From Komarekiella delphini-convector SJRDD-AB1 (GTDB lineage: Bacteria > Cyanobacteriota > Cyanobacteriia > Cyanobacteriales > Nostocaceae): a DNA stretch of 64,000 nucleotides. The notes under the pieces are model-generated. The model had not been told where the DNA came from. It searched no databases and was given only the letters and a program-made list of their open reading frames with translations. A program made the position numbers and the translations under genes. Where the stretch lies: NCBI RefSeq assembly GCF_014831675.1, contig NZ_VJXY01000005.1:62001-126000 (forward strand), written 5' to 3'. Below, in pieces: positions 55,439-64,000 of this stretch. How positions within the stretch are numbered: the stretch's first letter is position 1; each line of letters starts with the position of its first letter.

Positions 55439-56620
55439 TTAACTATTTTTCTCACTAAATGGCAACTCCGTATTAATTGCCTCAATCTCCTGTTGTTCGA
55501 GTTGATTCACTTCACGAATGTAAGGGCGTAAAATTTGCTCTAAACGACTATTGTAAAAACGATGCAAACTGTAATTGGGCATAGCGGGGAAACCGCGCCG
55601 TTTTTTGTGGCGTCCACCCGCGCCAGGGTCAAAAAGTTGGATGTTGTTAGCGATCGCCCACTCAATCGGTGCATAATAACAAGCATCAAAATGCAAGCAA
55701 TCTATTTCTTGAAAACTCCCCCAATAGCGTCCATATAGTTTGTCATTTTTAAATAAACAAAACGACATTCCTAGAGGATGCTGACTATCTTGCTCGCTGT
55801 ATGCGGCGAAAAACAAGACTCGATGCCGATAATCCGCGTGTAGCTGCTCAAAAAATCGCTTTGTTAGATATTTGCTACCCCACCAGCCAAACTTATCACA
55901 GGTATCAGCATAAAACTGGTACATCAAAGGAAACAAAGACTTAGGAATTTCATCCCCAGTTAGCGCTTGCAATCGTAAACCAGCTTTCTCTACAGCTTTG
56001 CGTTCCCGTTTAATATTGCGACGCTGATTCGCGTTAAAAACTGCTAAGTAATCATCAAAAGTTTTAAATCCGGCATTTTCCCAAACATAGCTGTGGTGCA
56101 ACCAAGTTGTAAAGCCGTGTCGTTCCAGCACAGGCCGCCATTCGGGATCAACGTAGAGAAAATGACACCCAGAAATCCGATTTTTGACGCAAAAAGAGTC
56201 AATTTCATGGACTATAAGCGCTGTGATTTCATCCTCGTCTTCTCCTGGAGCAATTAAGAACCGATAGCCTTCAGCGGGAGTAAATGGAACCATTCCTAGC
56301 AATTTTGGGTAATACTGGACTCCAATGCGATCGGCTAACTCTGCCCACTGGTGATCAAATACAAACTCACCATAACTATGTCCTTTCAGATAAAGAGGCG
56401 CAGCAGCAATCAGTGTTCTATCTCGCCACAGTGTTAAGTGATTTGGCAACCAACCAGTTTTAGCCGTAGCACTCTGGGAGGTTTCGAGATTTTTCAGCCA
56501 TTCCCATTCTAAAAACGGTGTTTTGAGTGGCATTGCCAAAGTATTCCAGGCGTCTTGGGGTACTTCAGCGATTTTGTTAGTCCAAATGACAGAATAGCGA
56601 GGTTTGAGTTGTTCCACCAT
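55439..56620 (-). CDS. FemAB/GNAT-like protein (DUF482/PF04339)
   Basis: 393 residues. The two-GNAT-fold FemAB-type architecture is indicated by RRNIKRERKAVEKAGLRLQALTGDEI and DACYYAPIEWAIANNIQLFDPGAGGRHKKRRGF, the latter the conserved PF04339 motif. Family proteins were tentatively linked to peptidoglycan biosynthesis; the substrate is unknown. The start MVEQLKPRYSVIWTNKIAEVPQDAWN is typical. Confidence 0.85.
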   Translation of the reverse strand: MVEQLKPRYSVIWTNKIAEVPQDAWNTLAMPLKTPFLEWEWLKNLETSQSATAKTGWLPNHLTLWRDRTLIAAAPLYLKGHSYGEFVFDHQWAELADRIGVQYYPKLLGMVPFTPAEGYRFLIAPGEDEDEITALIVHEIDSFCVKNRISGCHFLYVDPEWRPVLERHGFTTWLHHSYVWENAGFKTFDDYLAVFNANQRRNIKRERKAVEKAGLRLQALTGDEIPKSLFPLMYQFYADTCDKFGWWGSKYLTKRFFEQLHADYRHRVLFFAAYSEQDSQHPLGMSFCLFKNDKLYGRYWGSFQEIDCLHFDACYYAPIEWAIANNIQLFDPGAGGRHKKRRGFPAMPNYSLHRFYNSRLEQILRPYIREVNQLEQQEIEAINTELPFSEKNS

Positions 56621-56687
56621 CGTGTGGCTTTTGAGGAGGATTAGGGATTGGGATTAGGGACTAGAAGGAGAAAATAAGTAATTTTGT

Positions 56688-56854
56688 ACTTGCAATTGTC
56701 TGTCTTCAAAATCAGTCAAGTCACGTCGTGGTTCGTAGTAAGGACTTTAGTCCTTTTTTGAGAACTTCAGTTCTCACTACAAACCTTTAATTCTTTACCC
56801 TGTTCTACTTACTTGCAATTGTCTGTCTTCAAAATCAGTCAAGTCATGTCGTGG
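56688..56854. repeat. 44-bp direct repeats flanking a small hairpin element
   Basis: The 44-base segment starting ACTTGCAATTGTCTGTC occurs at 56688-56731 and 56811-56854 with one mismatch. Between them lies the 46-bp element at 56735-56780. The spacer 56621-56947 contains no gene. Confidence 0.85.
56735..56780. repeat. Short MITE-like element
   Basis: GTAGTAAG and CTCACTAC at the ends with inner hairpins AAGGACT/AGTCCTT and GAGAACT/AGTTCTC. A deleted relative of the element at 381-515. Confidence 0.65.
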
Positions 56855-56947
56855 CTACGTTGTTAGTCCTCCAGCTTGAAAAATCTGTTTGGCGGTTAAA
56901 TTTAACTCCAGGAAAGTAGGCGAGACGATGCGCTCGCTGCCTCTAAA

Positions 56948-57532
56948 TTAAGTAACTTGGTATTCACCATCGATTAATTGATAAATAGATATAGTAGGCT
57001 GTTTGGGGTTGCCAGTAAACTTTTTAGCGCCTAGACCGAGATAATCCACAACCCAGTATTCAGGAATTCCAATACCCTCATACTTACCCTGCTTTGTGTA
57101 GTAGTCATCATCCCAGTTGGTACTAACCCTTACGGGTTCGTCAGTTGCATCAACGCGGGGAACCCGCGCAACGCACTGACTCACTACCTCAACTACTAAG
57201 GGAATTGATGCTGCAAGGCTGACAGTTGATTCTTTTTTCCATAGCGGCTCATTTACTAAATTAGGGCGATTGAGTAATAGCACATCTGGGGAGTAAGCAG
57301 ATTCCGAAGTAGAAGGTTTAATCAGCGCAGTTTTGGGGATTGTTAATGGTAAATTTAATCGATCAAATTCTACTGTAAGTTTTCTTGCTATAAAACCAAC
57401 AACATCTTCATGGTCTCCCACGGGTTGTGCCATTTCAACAATCACGCCATCATGTAATTCGTATCTTCCGCCCTCGGGCCGCCACGCTGCAAAATCTTCA
57501 AAGGTTACTAGTTTACGTAAGGCTTGAATCAT
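56948..57532 (-). CDS. Uma2-family endonuclease with in-frame repeat insertion
   Basis: 194 residues. The DUF820/Uma2 restriction-endonuclease-like fold is visible in YSPDVLLLN, PLVVEVVS and IPEYWVVDYLG. Between VVEVVS and STNWDDDY an extra 19 residues (QCVARVPRVDATDEPVRVS) are inserted, encoded by a 57-bp palindromic repeat at 57122-57178. Whether the insertion leaves the protein active is unknown. Confidence 0.85.
   Translation of the reverse strand: MIQALRKLVTFEDFAAWRPEGGRYELHDGVIVEMAQPVGDHEDVVGFIARKLTVEFDRLNLPLTIPKTALIKPSTSESAYSPDVLLLNRPNLVNEPLWKKESTVSLAASIPLVVEVVSQCVARVPRVDATDEPVRVSTNWDDDYYTKQGKYEGIGIPEYWVVDYLGLGAKKFTGNPKQPTISIYQLIDGEYQVT
57122..57178. repeat. 57-bp palindromic element inserted in frame in a coding region
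   Basis: Contains the hairpins CGCGGG-TTC-CCCGCG and AACCC-GTAA-GGGTT. Its ends repeat AGT, which may be the target duplication. Length 57 keeps the frame and no stop is created. Confidence 0.75.
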
Positions 57533-57586
57533 AATTTATTACCTCTGTTCACAAGCCACTCCCACCATAGCCTTATTTAGCGTAAT

Positions 57587-58279
57587 CTAATCTGCTGATT
57601 GTTGCAGCCGATAGTGCAAAAACACTTCTTGATCAACGGTATTAACTTCTAGAAGTTGCAACTTAGGAGCTAAATCGGCTACAAATCCTCTGCCTTCTAC
57701 GGGGGTAGGTGCAGTAGTACCACCTAAAATCATTGGACACACAGTCAACCATAATTCATCAATGAAATTTAACTCCAGCAGAGAAGCGACTAATTCACCT
57801 CCACCCAAGACTACTAATCTTGTTATGTCTAGAGTTGCCAGGTGTTGCAAAGCAGCAAGGGTGTCAATTTTCCCCGTTGGTGTTTCAAAAACCAAAATCT
57901 GCTCAAATTCTGAGCGTCCTTGCCAGGAAATTGCTGCTGCTGTTGTCGTAAGCAACCAGCGTTTAACTGGCTGCTTAAAGAACTTAATCTCCGGATTGAG
58001 GTTTCCAGAGTGTGTAATCACTATGTGAACTGGCTGCGGAGGCTTGCCCTCTTGTGTTCGGTGTTCCAATAGGGTTGGATGTGATACGGTAAGTGTTGTA
58101 CCGTAAGCGCGGAGAGTACCAGCTCCGAACAAAACAGCATCAGAGGCAGCGATTTGTTTTTCTAAGTGTGCTTTATCAGCCCTTGAACCAAACCGAGCAG
58201 GCGATCGCCTAATATCTGCTATCTTGCCATCTGCACTCATTGCTAAAACAACTGTAGTATGAGGACGATGTTGCACCAT
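57587..58279 (-). CDS. RibD C-terminal domain reductase
   Basis: 230 residues. A dihydrofolate-reductase-like fold: VVLAMSADGKIAD, DAVLFGAGTLRAYG and LVVLGGGELVASLLEL, which define the RibD_C family. It probably reduces the deaminated pyrimidine intermediate of riboflavin synthesis or a related ribosyl compound. No deaminase domain is fused to it. Confidence 0.88.
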   Translation of the reverse strand: MVQHRPHTTVVLAMSADGKIADIRRSPARFGSRADKAHLEKQIAASDAVLFGAGTLRAYGTTLTVSHPTLLEHRTQEGKPPQPVHIVITHSGNLNPEIKFFKQPVKRWLLTTTAAAISWQGRSEFEQILVFETPTGKIDTLAALQHLATLDITRLVVLGGGELVASLLELNFIDELWLTVCPMILGGTTAPTPVEGRGFVADLAPKLQLLEVNTVDQEVFLHYRLQQSAD

Positions 58280-58574
58280 TACGTTGGTTTGATAGTTGTA
58301 ATATTTTCCTTGCTAGTGTATTGATTATTAAAAAAATTCCATGCTTGCAAGTCACTGTTTAACAATTTCACCACTGTATCTATATGCAATGTAAGTCGGT
58401 TTTACATCTACCATCTATGAGTTTTGGTATACCACGTTTCTTTTTGCAATATCACAATTTGTTATTTTTAAACATTGAAAATAAAGTTCTGATAATTTAA
58501 TAAAATGTCTCATTTAGCTGGTCTAATTGCATATCGTTACTGTTGTGGTTTGCAGATGCGAAGTGAGACACTCA

Positions 58575-60668
58575 ATGGCTAAATCCCATCAATCATCTTT
58601 TCGCCGAATTTTAGTAACAAGAATATTGCTTCTGTTCGTTCCAGTTTTATTAGTAGGGGAGATTTTTGCCCTCAATAAGGCACGTTCTAGCTTATTGAGA
58701 ACTGCCCGTCAAAACTTAACAGAAAGCGCCATCAATAAAGGGGAAAAAATTACCGATGCGATCGCCACATTAAAAACTACCTTACTCACTGCAAGTCAAA
58801 CAACCTCAATTCAATCGAATTCGCCTTTAGAAGCGCAACAATTTATCACTCAGTTAAAGCAACAATTGCCAGCCCGGATTGAGTGCATCCAATTAATGAA
58901 TGTACTAACCCGTACAATCGTTGCTAGTACCTGTGGCGATCAAGTAATTGGAGAATTGAAATTACCTTTTCCAAGTGACGGAATTGATATTAAAGCGATA
59001 CCACCACCGAAAGTAGGAACAACTGGGAAAAAAACTACCCAAAATCAACCGCAATTATTATTATCTGCTCCGGTCTATAATCGCCGGGGAAACTTGATTT
59101 ATACCTTAAATATTCAGTCCACATTGCACCAGCAGACCGAAAATCAGCCAGGGTCGCTCACAGGCTCTATAGTAGTCATTGCTGAAGATGGCACAATTTT
59201 AGCCCATCCATTGACAAATTGGCTGGGGACAAATATCGAACAGCACCCAAATGCTTCCCGGTTGAAAAGCATTATTAAAAAGGCGATCGCAGGACAAAAA
59301 GATTCGATCAATTTATCTTTTGCAAGGGGACAAGAACTAATAGCTGGCTATACAGCTATTGCAAATCCAATTACAAATCAACAACAGCAAAAATGGATTA
59401 TCTTAGCTGTTACTAGTGTGGAAGATGCTCTTATTGGGTTAGAGGAAATCAAACTCATCTTGATTGTTTTAACAGTTGGCTTGATTGGCGCGAGTTTGGT
59501 AGCATCGCTCTATCTCGCTCCTTATCTGGCAACACCTGTAGAAGAACTGCGAGACTACGCTCTAAATATTCACTCTCACCATGCTGCACAACCAGTTCCA
59601 CACAACTTTAAAATTCGGGAGTTCAATCAACTGGCCCAAGCACTAGACCAAATGGTCGAGCGACTCAAAGCCTGGGCAGAAGAACTAGAAATAGCTTGGA
59701 AAGAAGCTAAAACCGCTAATCAGATCAAAAGCCAGTTTTTGGCTACTACTTCCCACGAATTGCGAAACCCATTAAATACTATTATTAACTGTATTCGCTT
59801 GGTTGAAGAGGGCTTATGCGATAACCGGGACGAAGAAATGGAGTTTCTCAAGCGTGCTGATGAAACAGCGATTCACTTACTCAATATTATTAATGATCTG
59901 CTCGACATTTCTAAAATTGAAGCAGGTAAGCTTTCAGTAGTCACAGTACCACTTGACCTGCGACAACTATTGCTAGAAGTAATCAATTTACAATCGGTCA
60001 ATGTTCAACACAAAGGCTTGCAGCTGAAATGTGAGCTAGGAAATGAACCGATACCAATTAAAGCAGATGCGGCAAAACTTAAGCAAGTGCTGATTAACGT
60101 CATCGGTAACGCTACCAAATTTACCGAAACGGGAGGCATCACTATTGCTACACAAATTCAACATAGTGCTGGCAAATCTCAGGTTGTGGTAACAGTCAAA
60201 GATACAGGTATAGGCATTGAGCCTGCTCAACAACACAAACTGTTTCGCCCTTTTGTGATGGTTGACACAACCGCCCGCAAATTTGAAGGTACGGGACTGG
60301 GACTAGCGATTTCACGGAACTTAATCGAACTCATGGGAGGCAGCATTACTCTTGCGAGTATGGGTCTGCATCAAGGTACGACAGTTAGCATTACATTACC
60401 TTTAATTGATATCTCCTTATTATCAGCCCCAGAAAAAAAAGATGACTTAGGGGAACTCAAATTTCCCCCGGAGGATGAAGGGGCTAAAGGAAGCCGCTAC
60501 CCAAACCTGACGTCTACGGAAAGCCCATCTTTGGGGGTTTACAGTACGGAAACGAAGGTAGATGAAGACACAGAGCATCGGCTTGTAGAGAAAGCTTGCG
60601 AGATTAGTCTACTACAAAGTTTGCCAAAGGGTGGAACTTGTGCTAAGAGCATGTTTGAAAGGAGTTAG
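58575..60668 (+). CDS. Sensor histidine kinase
   Basis: 697 residues from the ATG at 58575; a farther upstream start would give a Cys-rich unlikely extension. Signal anchor ILLLFVPVLLVGEIFAL, an extracytoplasmic dCache-like sensor (about 40-270, TNQQQQKWIILAV at its end), a second helix LILIVLTVGLIGASLVASLYLAP, a HAMP-like stretch, a coiled coil (ELEIAWKEAKTANQ), the phospho-acceptor His in TTSHELRNPLN, and the ATP-binding N, G1 and G2 boxes (NVIGNATKF, DTGIGI, GTGLGLAIS). No response regulator is adjacent. The last 80 residues are low complexity. Confidence 0.9.
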   Translation: MAKSHQSSFRRILVTRILLLFVPVLLVGEIFALNKARSSLLRTARQNLTESAINKGEKITDAIATLKTTLLTASQTTSIQSNSPLEAQQFITQLKQQLPARIECIQLMNVLTRTIVASTCGDQVIGELKLPFPSDGIDIKAIPPPKVGTTGKKTTQNQPQLLLSAPVYNRRGNLIYTLNIQSTLHQQTENQPGSLTGSIVVIAEDGTILAHPLTNWLGTNIEQHPNASRLKSIIKKAIAGQKDSINLSFARGQELIAGYTAIANPITNQQQQKWIILAVTSVEDALIGLEEIKLILIVLTVGLIGASLVASLYLAPYLATPVEELRDYALNIHSHHAAQPVPHNFKIREFNQLAQALDQMVERLKAWAEELEIAWKEAKTANQIKSQFLATTSHELRNPLNTIINCIRLVEEGLCDNRDEEMEFLKRADETAIHLLNIINDLLDISKIEAGKLSVVTVPLDLRQLLLEVINLQSVNVQHKGLQLKCELGNEPIPIKADAAKLKQVLINVIGNATKFTETGGITIATQIQHSAGKSQVVVTVKDTGIGIEPAQQHKLFRPFVMVDTTARKFEGTGLGLAISRNLIELMGGSITLASMGLHQGTTVSITLPLIDISLLSAPEKKDDLGELKFPPEDEGAKGSRYPNLTSTESPSLGVYSTETKVDEDTEHRLVEKACEISLLQSLPKGGTCAKSMFERS

Positions 60669-60674
60669 GAGTTA

Positions 60675-60722
60675 GGGAAGTAGAGGGGCAGGGGAGCAGG
60701 GGAAGCAGGGGAAGCAGGGGAA
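60675..60722. repeat. GC-rich short tandem repeat (GCAGGGGAA)
   Basis: Three GCAGGGGAA units plus variants follow the histidine-kinase stop and run to 60722, between two converging genes. Confidence 0.8.
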
Positions 60723-60780
60723 TAAATACTGACTCAGCGCTCAAAAAGGCACTCAGCACTCATCACGGGCTAAACCATAG

Positions 60781-61878
60781 CTATCCGCGCTTCAGCACTT
60801 TTTCAAGCGAAGAGTTAGGAGAGGAGTTATTTAGAAAAACAGGTTTGCCGCTTTGCTGAAGAGATGCTGTTAAAGCATCCAGAATTTCTACTAACTTTGT
60901 GCCTACCCAGCCAGATGAAACCTCTGAGGGAGTATTTTTGAGGATGGAGACAACAAAGCGATCGCAAACCCGCTGCAATGGTTCACCTGTTTCTAGTTCC
61001 AGTACTTCTTGCTTTTGATTCACAGGAATAAATTGATTTCCCCGCTGTTCAAACTCACCATGTAACAGTGTCAGCGGTGATGAGAGTGACATTTCATCAA
61101 AAATCAAGCTGCCAAGACTACCCACAATCCCCAGACGTCTCTGTTTATCAGGATTTAGCCAGCACAAGTGAATATATGCTTGAAAGCCATCTGGGTATGT
61201 CAGCGTTACCCAGACTAAATCGGCTAGTTCCTGATCAACAGGAGTGGGAGAAGTTTTTTCCACTTCCCCCACTCCTCCTTGTAGCCATACTGTACCTGTT
61301 GCTTGTACTTTCACGGGTAGCTGACCCAGCCAGGTATTAAAAATAGCAATATCGTGAATGGCTAAGTCCCACAGTGCATCAACATCTTGCCGAACCGGCC
61401 CTAAGTGGGTGCGGGTGGCATAGCCATAGCGTAAATCACCTAATTTACCAGCCTCAACTATAGTTTGCCCTTGTTCAACCGCTGGGTGAAATAAATAGGT
61501 GTGGTCAACCATGAGTATTAAGTGCTGTTGTTCTGCCAAGTGGCAAAGTTCCTGGCATTGTATTGAGTTAAGAGTTAAGGGTTTTTCTGCTAAAACATGG
61601 TATCCCTGCTGGAGAGCGTCCTGAATTAAGGCATAGTGAGTAATAGCCGGAGTCGCGATCGCCACCCCTGTTAATGGCACTTGCTTCAAAGCTTGCCACT
61701 CAGTTGTTAATACGACATTTTCATCTAAATTAAACTGCTGTTTTACTGCTATTAATCGTTCTGGAGTGGGGTCTACTATTGCAACTACATTTACTTGGGG
61801 ATGTGCTAAAAAATTCCGCAACAAATGTATTCCCCAACGTCCAACACCGATGACAGCGATTTGAATTTTGTTTGTCAT
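60781..61878 (-). CDS. Gfo/Idh/MocA family oxidoreductase
   Basis: 365 residues. N-terminal Rossmann domain IAVIGVGRWGIHLLRNF and the AEKPLTLN motif near residue 95 mark the family; the C-terminal half is the dimerising sheet domain. NAD(P)-dependent; likely a sugar or cyclitol dehydrogenase. The start codon lies within a heptamer array, so its Shine-Dalgarno site seems replaced by repeat sequence. Confidence 0.85.
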   Translation of the reverse strand: MTNKIQIAVIGVGRWGIHLLRNFLAHPQVNVVAIVDPTPERLIAVKQQFNLDENVVLTTEWQALKQVPLTGVAIATPAITHYALIQDALQQGYHVLAEKPLTLNSIQCQELCHLAEQQHLILMVDHTYLFHPAVEQGQTIVEAGKLGDLRYGYATRTHLGPVRQDVDALWDLAIHDIAIFNTWLGQLPVKVQATGTVWLQGGVGEVEKTSPTPVDQELADLVWVTLTYPDGFQAYIHLCWLNPDKQRRLGIVGSLGSLIFDEMSLSSPLTLLHGEFEQRGNQFIPVNQKQEVLELETGEPLQRVCDRFVVSILKNTPSEVSSGWVGTKLVEILDALTASLQQSGKPVFLNNSSPNSSLEKVLKRG

Positions 61879-61909
61879 TAGTCATTAGTCATTAGTCATT
61901 AGTCATTTG
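61876..61909. repeat. Heptamer short tandem repeat across a start codon
   Basis: Five ATTAGTC units (CATTAGT on the other register) cover the start codon of the preceding gene and the bases before it. On the minus strand the array reads ATGACTA repeated. Confidence 0.85.
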
Positions 61910-61999
61910 TATACAAAGGACGTAGACGCGTCAACGGCTTCTCTGAGGCTAGGACACCGATTCAGTATTCAAGATCGGGGTGAAAAAACCGATTATTTC

Positions 62000-62027
62000 G
62001 TAGAGACGTTGCAATGCAACGTTTCTA
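62000..62027. repeat. Dispersed palindrome, second copy
   Basis: GTAGAGACGTTGCA, one base, then its inverse with one mismatch. Same family as 12595-12621. Confidence 0.8.
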
Positions 62028-62047
62028 CAATCAACTGTATTTCGAGT

Positions 62048-62767
62048 TCAGGGTTTTTCCTGATTGCTAATTGCAAAAAATGCTACTTTGGCTGCTGCTT
62101 GTTCTGCGGCTTTGATGGAGCGCCCTTTACCTTGTCCAAGTTTTTTTCCGTGCAGCCAGACTTCAGCGACGAAACGCTCTTGATTGCGGTGCGGTTGGCC
62201 GACTTCTACAACCCGATACTCTGGTAAAACTTTAAATTGTGCCTGAGTCCATTCTTGCAGAGCTGCTTTGTAGTTGAGTCTAGCTGGATCAAGGCGAATT
62301 TCTGTCGCTAGTTGTTGAAAGTGGGGATCTAACCAAGGGCGAATCAGTTCGAGATTTTGAGTACTGAGGTAAAGCGCACCCAGAACTGCTTCAAAAGCAT
62401 CTGCTAGTCGTGACTCTTGACCAATTTTATCAGCTGTGGCACTGCCAGCAACCAGCAAATATAGCTCGAAACCGTATTCTCTAGCTAGTTGGGCAAGGAT
62501 GCGATCGCTTACCAACACCGAGCGAATCGCTGCAAAATCCCCTACTGGACAATCGGGATAATGTTCCCATAACACAACGGCTGCTACCAAACGTACCACA
62601 GCATCCCCAACAAACTCCAGTTGTTCATAGTTTGCCGTCTCAGAAACAGTTGGGTGAGTCAGCGCCAAATCAAGTAGTTGCCACTTTATAGGTGCTTCTG
62701 GTGACATACCTAATTTTTGTACTAAACTTTCGAGTTGACGCTGACGACGTGGATAAGCTAGGGACAT
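62048..62767 (-). CDS. rnc: Ribonuclease III
   Basis: 239 residues. The catalytic signature YEQLEFVGDAVVRLV is near residue 45, and LADAFEAVLGALYLS holds the second acidic site. The C-terminal part is a double-stranded-RNA-binding domain (KAALQEWTQAQFKVLPEYRVVE, GKGRSIKAAEQAAAKVA). It cleaves double-stranded RNA in rRNA and mRNA processing. A Leu in the usual EFLGDAVL position is Val here, a mild change. Confidence 0.92.
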   Translation of the reverse strand: MSLAYPRRQRQLESLVQKLGMSPEAPIKWQLLDLALTHPTVSETANYEQLEFVGDAVVRLVAAVVLWEHYPDCPVGDFAAIRSVLVSDRILAQLAREYGFELYLLVAGSATADKIGQESRLADAFEAVLGALYLSTQNLELIRPWLDPHFQQLATEIRLDPARLNYKAALQEWTQAQFKVLPEYRVVEVGQPHRNQERFVAEVWLHGKKLGQGKGRSIKAAEQAAAKVAFFAISNQEKP

Positions 62768-63260
62768 TATTCATTAATCATCATTAGTCATTTGTTAATA
62801 ACTAATGACTAAAATAGATAGACAGGACATATTTGACAAGGGTTTCAGACTCTAAGGAGAAAAATCTTACACAAAACTTACAAAATAGATTGATTTTGCT
62901 TCTTAAAACTGTATTATCTGTAATACTTGAAATACAAAAGTCGTACAATCAAGTTCTTGTCCCTTATTATCTCTCTTAAATGTCCATAATTCTCTAACTA
63001 TTGCTTCAATAACTTTACAATGCTAATCTTGTTAGTACATTATTACTATTATACGTAATAGTTGGCATCGGCCTGATAGGCTGGTTTTCTGTGAGTTTCG
63101 CTATTTTTAAGGGATTATATTTTAGTGACGTTCATGGAGTGCAAAACGGTTTTGGTTTAGGATGAGCGATCGCTCAAGCTCATAGAGGTAAAATTATTGT
63201 CATCTATCGTAGCTAACCCGGCAGAAACATCTGCTACTGAAATTATCTAATTAATATCTT
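62768..63260. other. Spacer before FTR1 gene
   Basis: Opens with imperfect CATTAGT heptamers (62765-62805). The rest is AT-rich; GAGCGATCGCTC is an extended HIP1 palindrome near 63164. No further gene was seen. Confidence 0.4.
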
Positions 63261-64000
63261 ATGAATTGGAGTGCTGCATTACCAACTTTTCTCATTACTT
63301 TAAGAGAAGGTGTAGAAGCTGCTTTAGTTGTTGGGATTGTCTTGGCATGTTTACAGCAAGCTGAACAACAAAAATTGCATCGTTGGGTATATTTAGGAAT
63401 TTTTAGCGCCACTATAGCTAGTTTTGTAGTTGGTTTATTACTAAACTTAGGTATCCAAGGATTGCAAACATCTAAGTATATCTATGCACCTGTTTTTAAG
63501 CAATTATTTGAGGTCGGACTGGGTGTAACAGCGATCGCCATGCTTAGCTGGATGTTAATCTGGATGACGCGACAAGCACGATTTCTCAAAGCGGAAATTG
63601 AAGGCTCGGTCAAAAGTGCTTTGGGTAATGACAACCGCGCTGCTTGGGCAATTTTCAGTTTAATTTTTATTGCCGTATTTCGAGAAGGCATAGAGACAGC
63701 TTTGTTTATCGTCGCTAAGTTTCAAGAAGGCTGGATACCAGTCCTTGGAGCAATAGGAGGACTAACTACAGCAGTTTTAATTGGGATGCTGCTGTTTAAG
63801 TGGAGTATCCGAATTAACTTGAGCCAATTTTTCCAAGTGATGGGCATATTCTTGCTAATGATTGTTTCTGGATTGGTGATTTCTGCCCTTCGTCATCTTG
63901 ATGCTGCGGCGATTGCTTGGAGTCAGATTAATTCCTCAGTTGTTGAATGTGGACAAGGGAATACCTCTTGTCTTTTGGGGTTCCAGATTTGGGATCTCTC
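63261..64000 (+). CDS. FTR1-family iron permease, N-terminal part
   Basis: 246 codons are visible before the right edge. The two signature REXXE helices are LREGVEAALVVGIV (residues about 14-27) and FREGIETALFIVAKF (about 143-157), each holding the glutamates that bind ferric iron, with further hydrophobic helices. FTR1 permeases move iron taken up through ferroxidation. The rest of the gene is outside the window. Confidence 0.88.
   Translation, partial: MNWSAALPTFLITLREGVEAALVVGIVLACLQQAEQQKLHRWVYLGIFSATIASFVVGLLLNLGIQGLQTSKYIYAPVFKQLFEVGLGVTAIAMLSWMLIWMTRQARFLKAEIEGSVKSALGNDNRAAWAIFSLIFIAVFREGIETALFIVAKFQEGWIPVLGAIGGLTTAVLIGMLLFKWSIRINLSQFFQVMGIFLLMIVSGLVISALRHLDAAAIAWSQINSSVVECGQGNTSCLLGFQIWDL

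Overview
The window is chromosomal DNA of a filamentous, probably heterocyst-forming cyanobacterium of the Nostoc/Anabaena type. The evidence is the density of HIP1 octamers (GCGATCGC), arrays of 7-bp short tandem repeats between genes, and the gene content: psaK, acsF, hemN, hemL, nblA, 4-HPP dioxygenase, the acyl-ACP reductase/aldehyde-deformylating oxygenase alkane pair, a bacterial metallothionein, eukaryote-type kinases with WD40 or pentapeptide repeats, and twin TVP38 proteins beside a MerA-like flavoprotein. I saw no tRNA, rRNA or CRISPR array.

Region 1 (1-10810) is the accessory part. Seven genes in a row lie on the minus strand, read from right to left: a carboxymuconolactone decarboxylase (CMD)-like protein, an EthD-EthD-SnoaL protein, a 1170-residue fusion (CMD-EthD-EthD-VOC-SRPBCC-like-SnoaL-SnoaL), a Nif11-like domain fused to two SnoaL domains, a large cupin-CHRD-cupin-RTX protein that looks secreted, an antibiotic-biosynthesis-monooxygenase-type dimeric alpha-beta barrel, and the start of a DJ-1/PfpI protein. 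All are small folds that other organisms use for oxidising, cyclising or decarboxylating small aromatic or polyketide-like molecules, many of them without a cofactor. No scaffold-making enzyme is visible, so the pathway and product are unknown. This is the best candidate for an undescribed system. The giant fusion still carries the start codons and Shine-Dalgarno-like sequences of genes that appear to have been joined, and its 3' third is duplicated in the neighbouring gene.

Region 2 (10811-12715) is a gene-poor stretch with a decayed integrase fragment and an nblA-like gene. Region 3 (12716-32331) holds lysine, tocopherol/plastoquinone, histidine and haem biosynthesis genes (dapL, hppD, hisIE, hemL), the TVP38/MerA-like group, a glycosyltransferase followed by a 21-bp tandem repeat, a response regulator, a metallothionein with an SmtB-type operator, a pentapeptide-repeat kinase, an FHA protein and recA. 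Region 4 (32332-43534) has a long structured spacer, a BON lipoprotein, a solute-binding protein, the divergent acsF/hemN pair, a manganese catalase, a DUF3891 protein, a probable small RNA with its own terminator, a site-2 protease and psaK.

Region 5 (43661-50292) has trpF, folE, two lipid-related units (accA; acyl-ACP reductase and aldehyde-deformylating oxygenase for alkane synthesis), an SDR and a sugar ABC permease. Region 6 (50313-64000) has a PIN-type toxin-antitoxin pair, a WD40 kinase, a BrnT/BrnA toxin-antitoxin pair in which both genes are frameshifted, a Uma2 gene carrying an in-frame repeat insertion, a FemAB-like protein, a RibD-like reductase, a histidine kinase, an oxidoreductase, rnc and the start of an FTR1 iron permease. 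Dispersed palindromes and heptamer repeats occur throughout, and several have entered coding or start-codon sequence.
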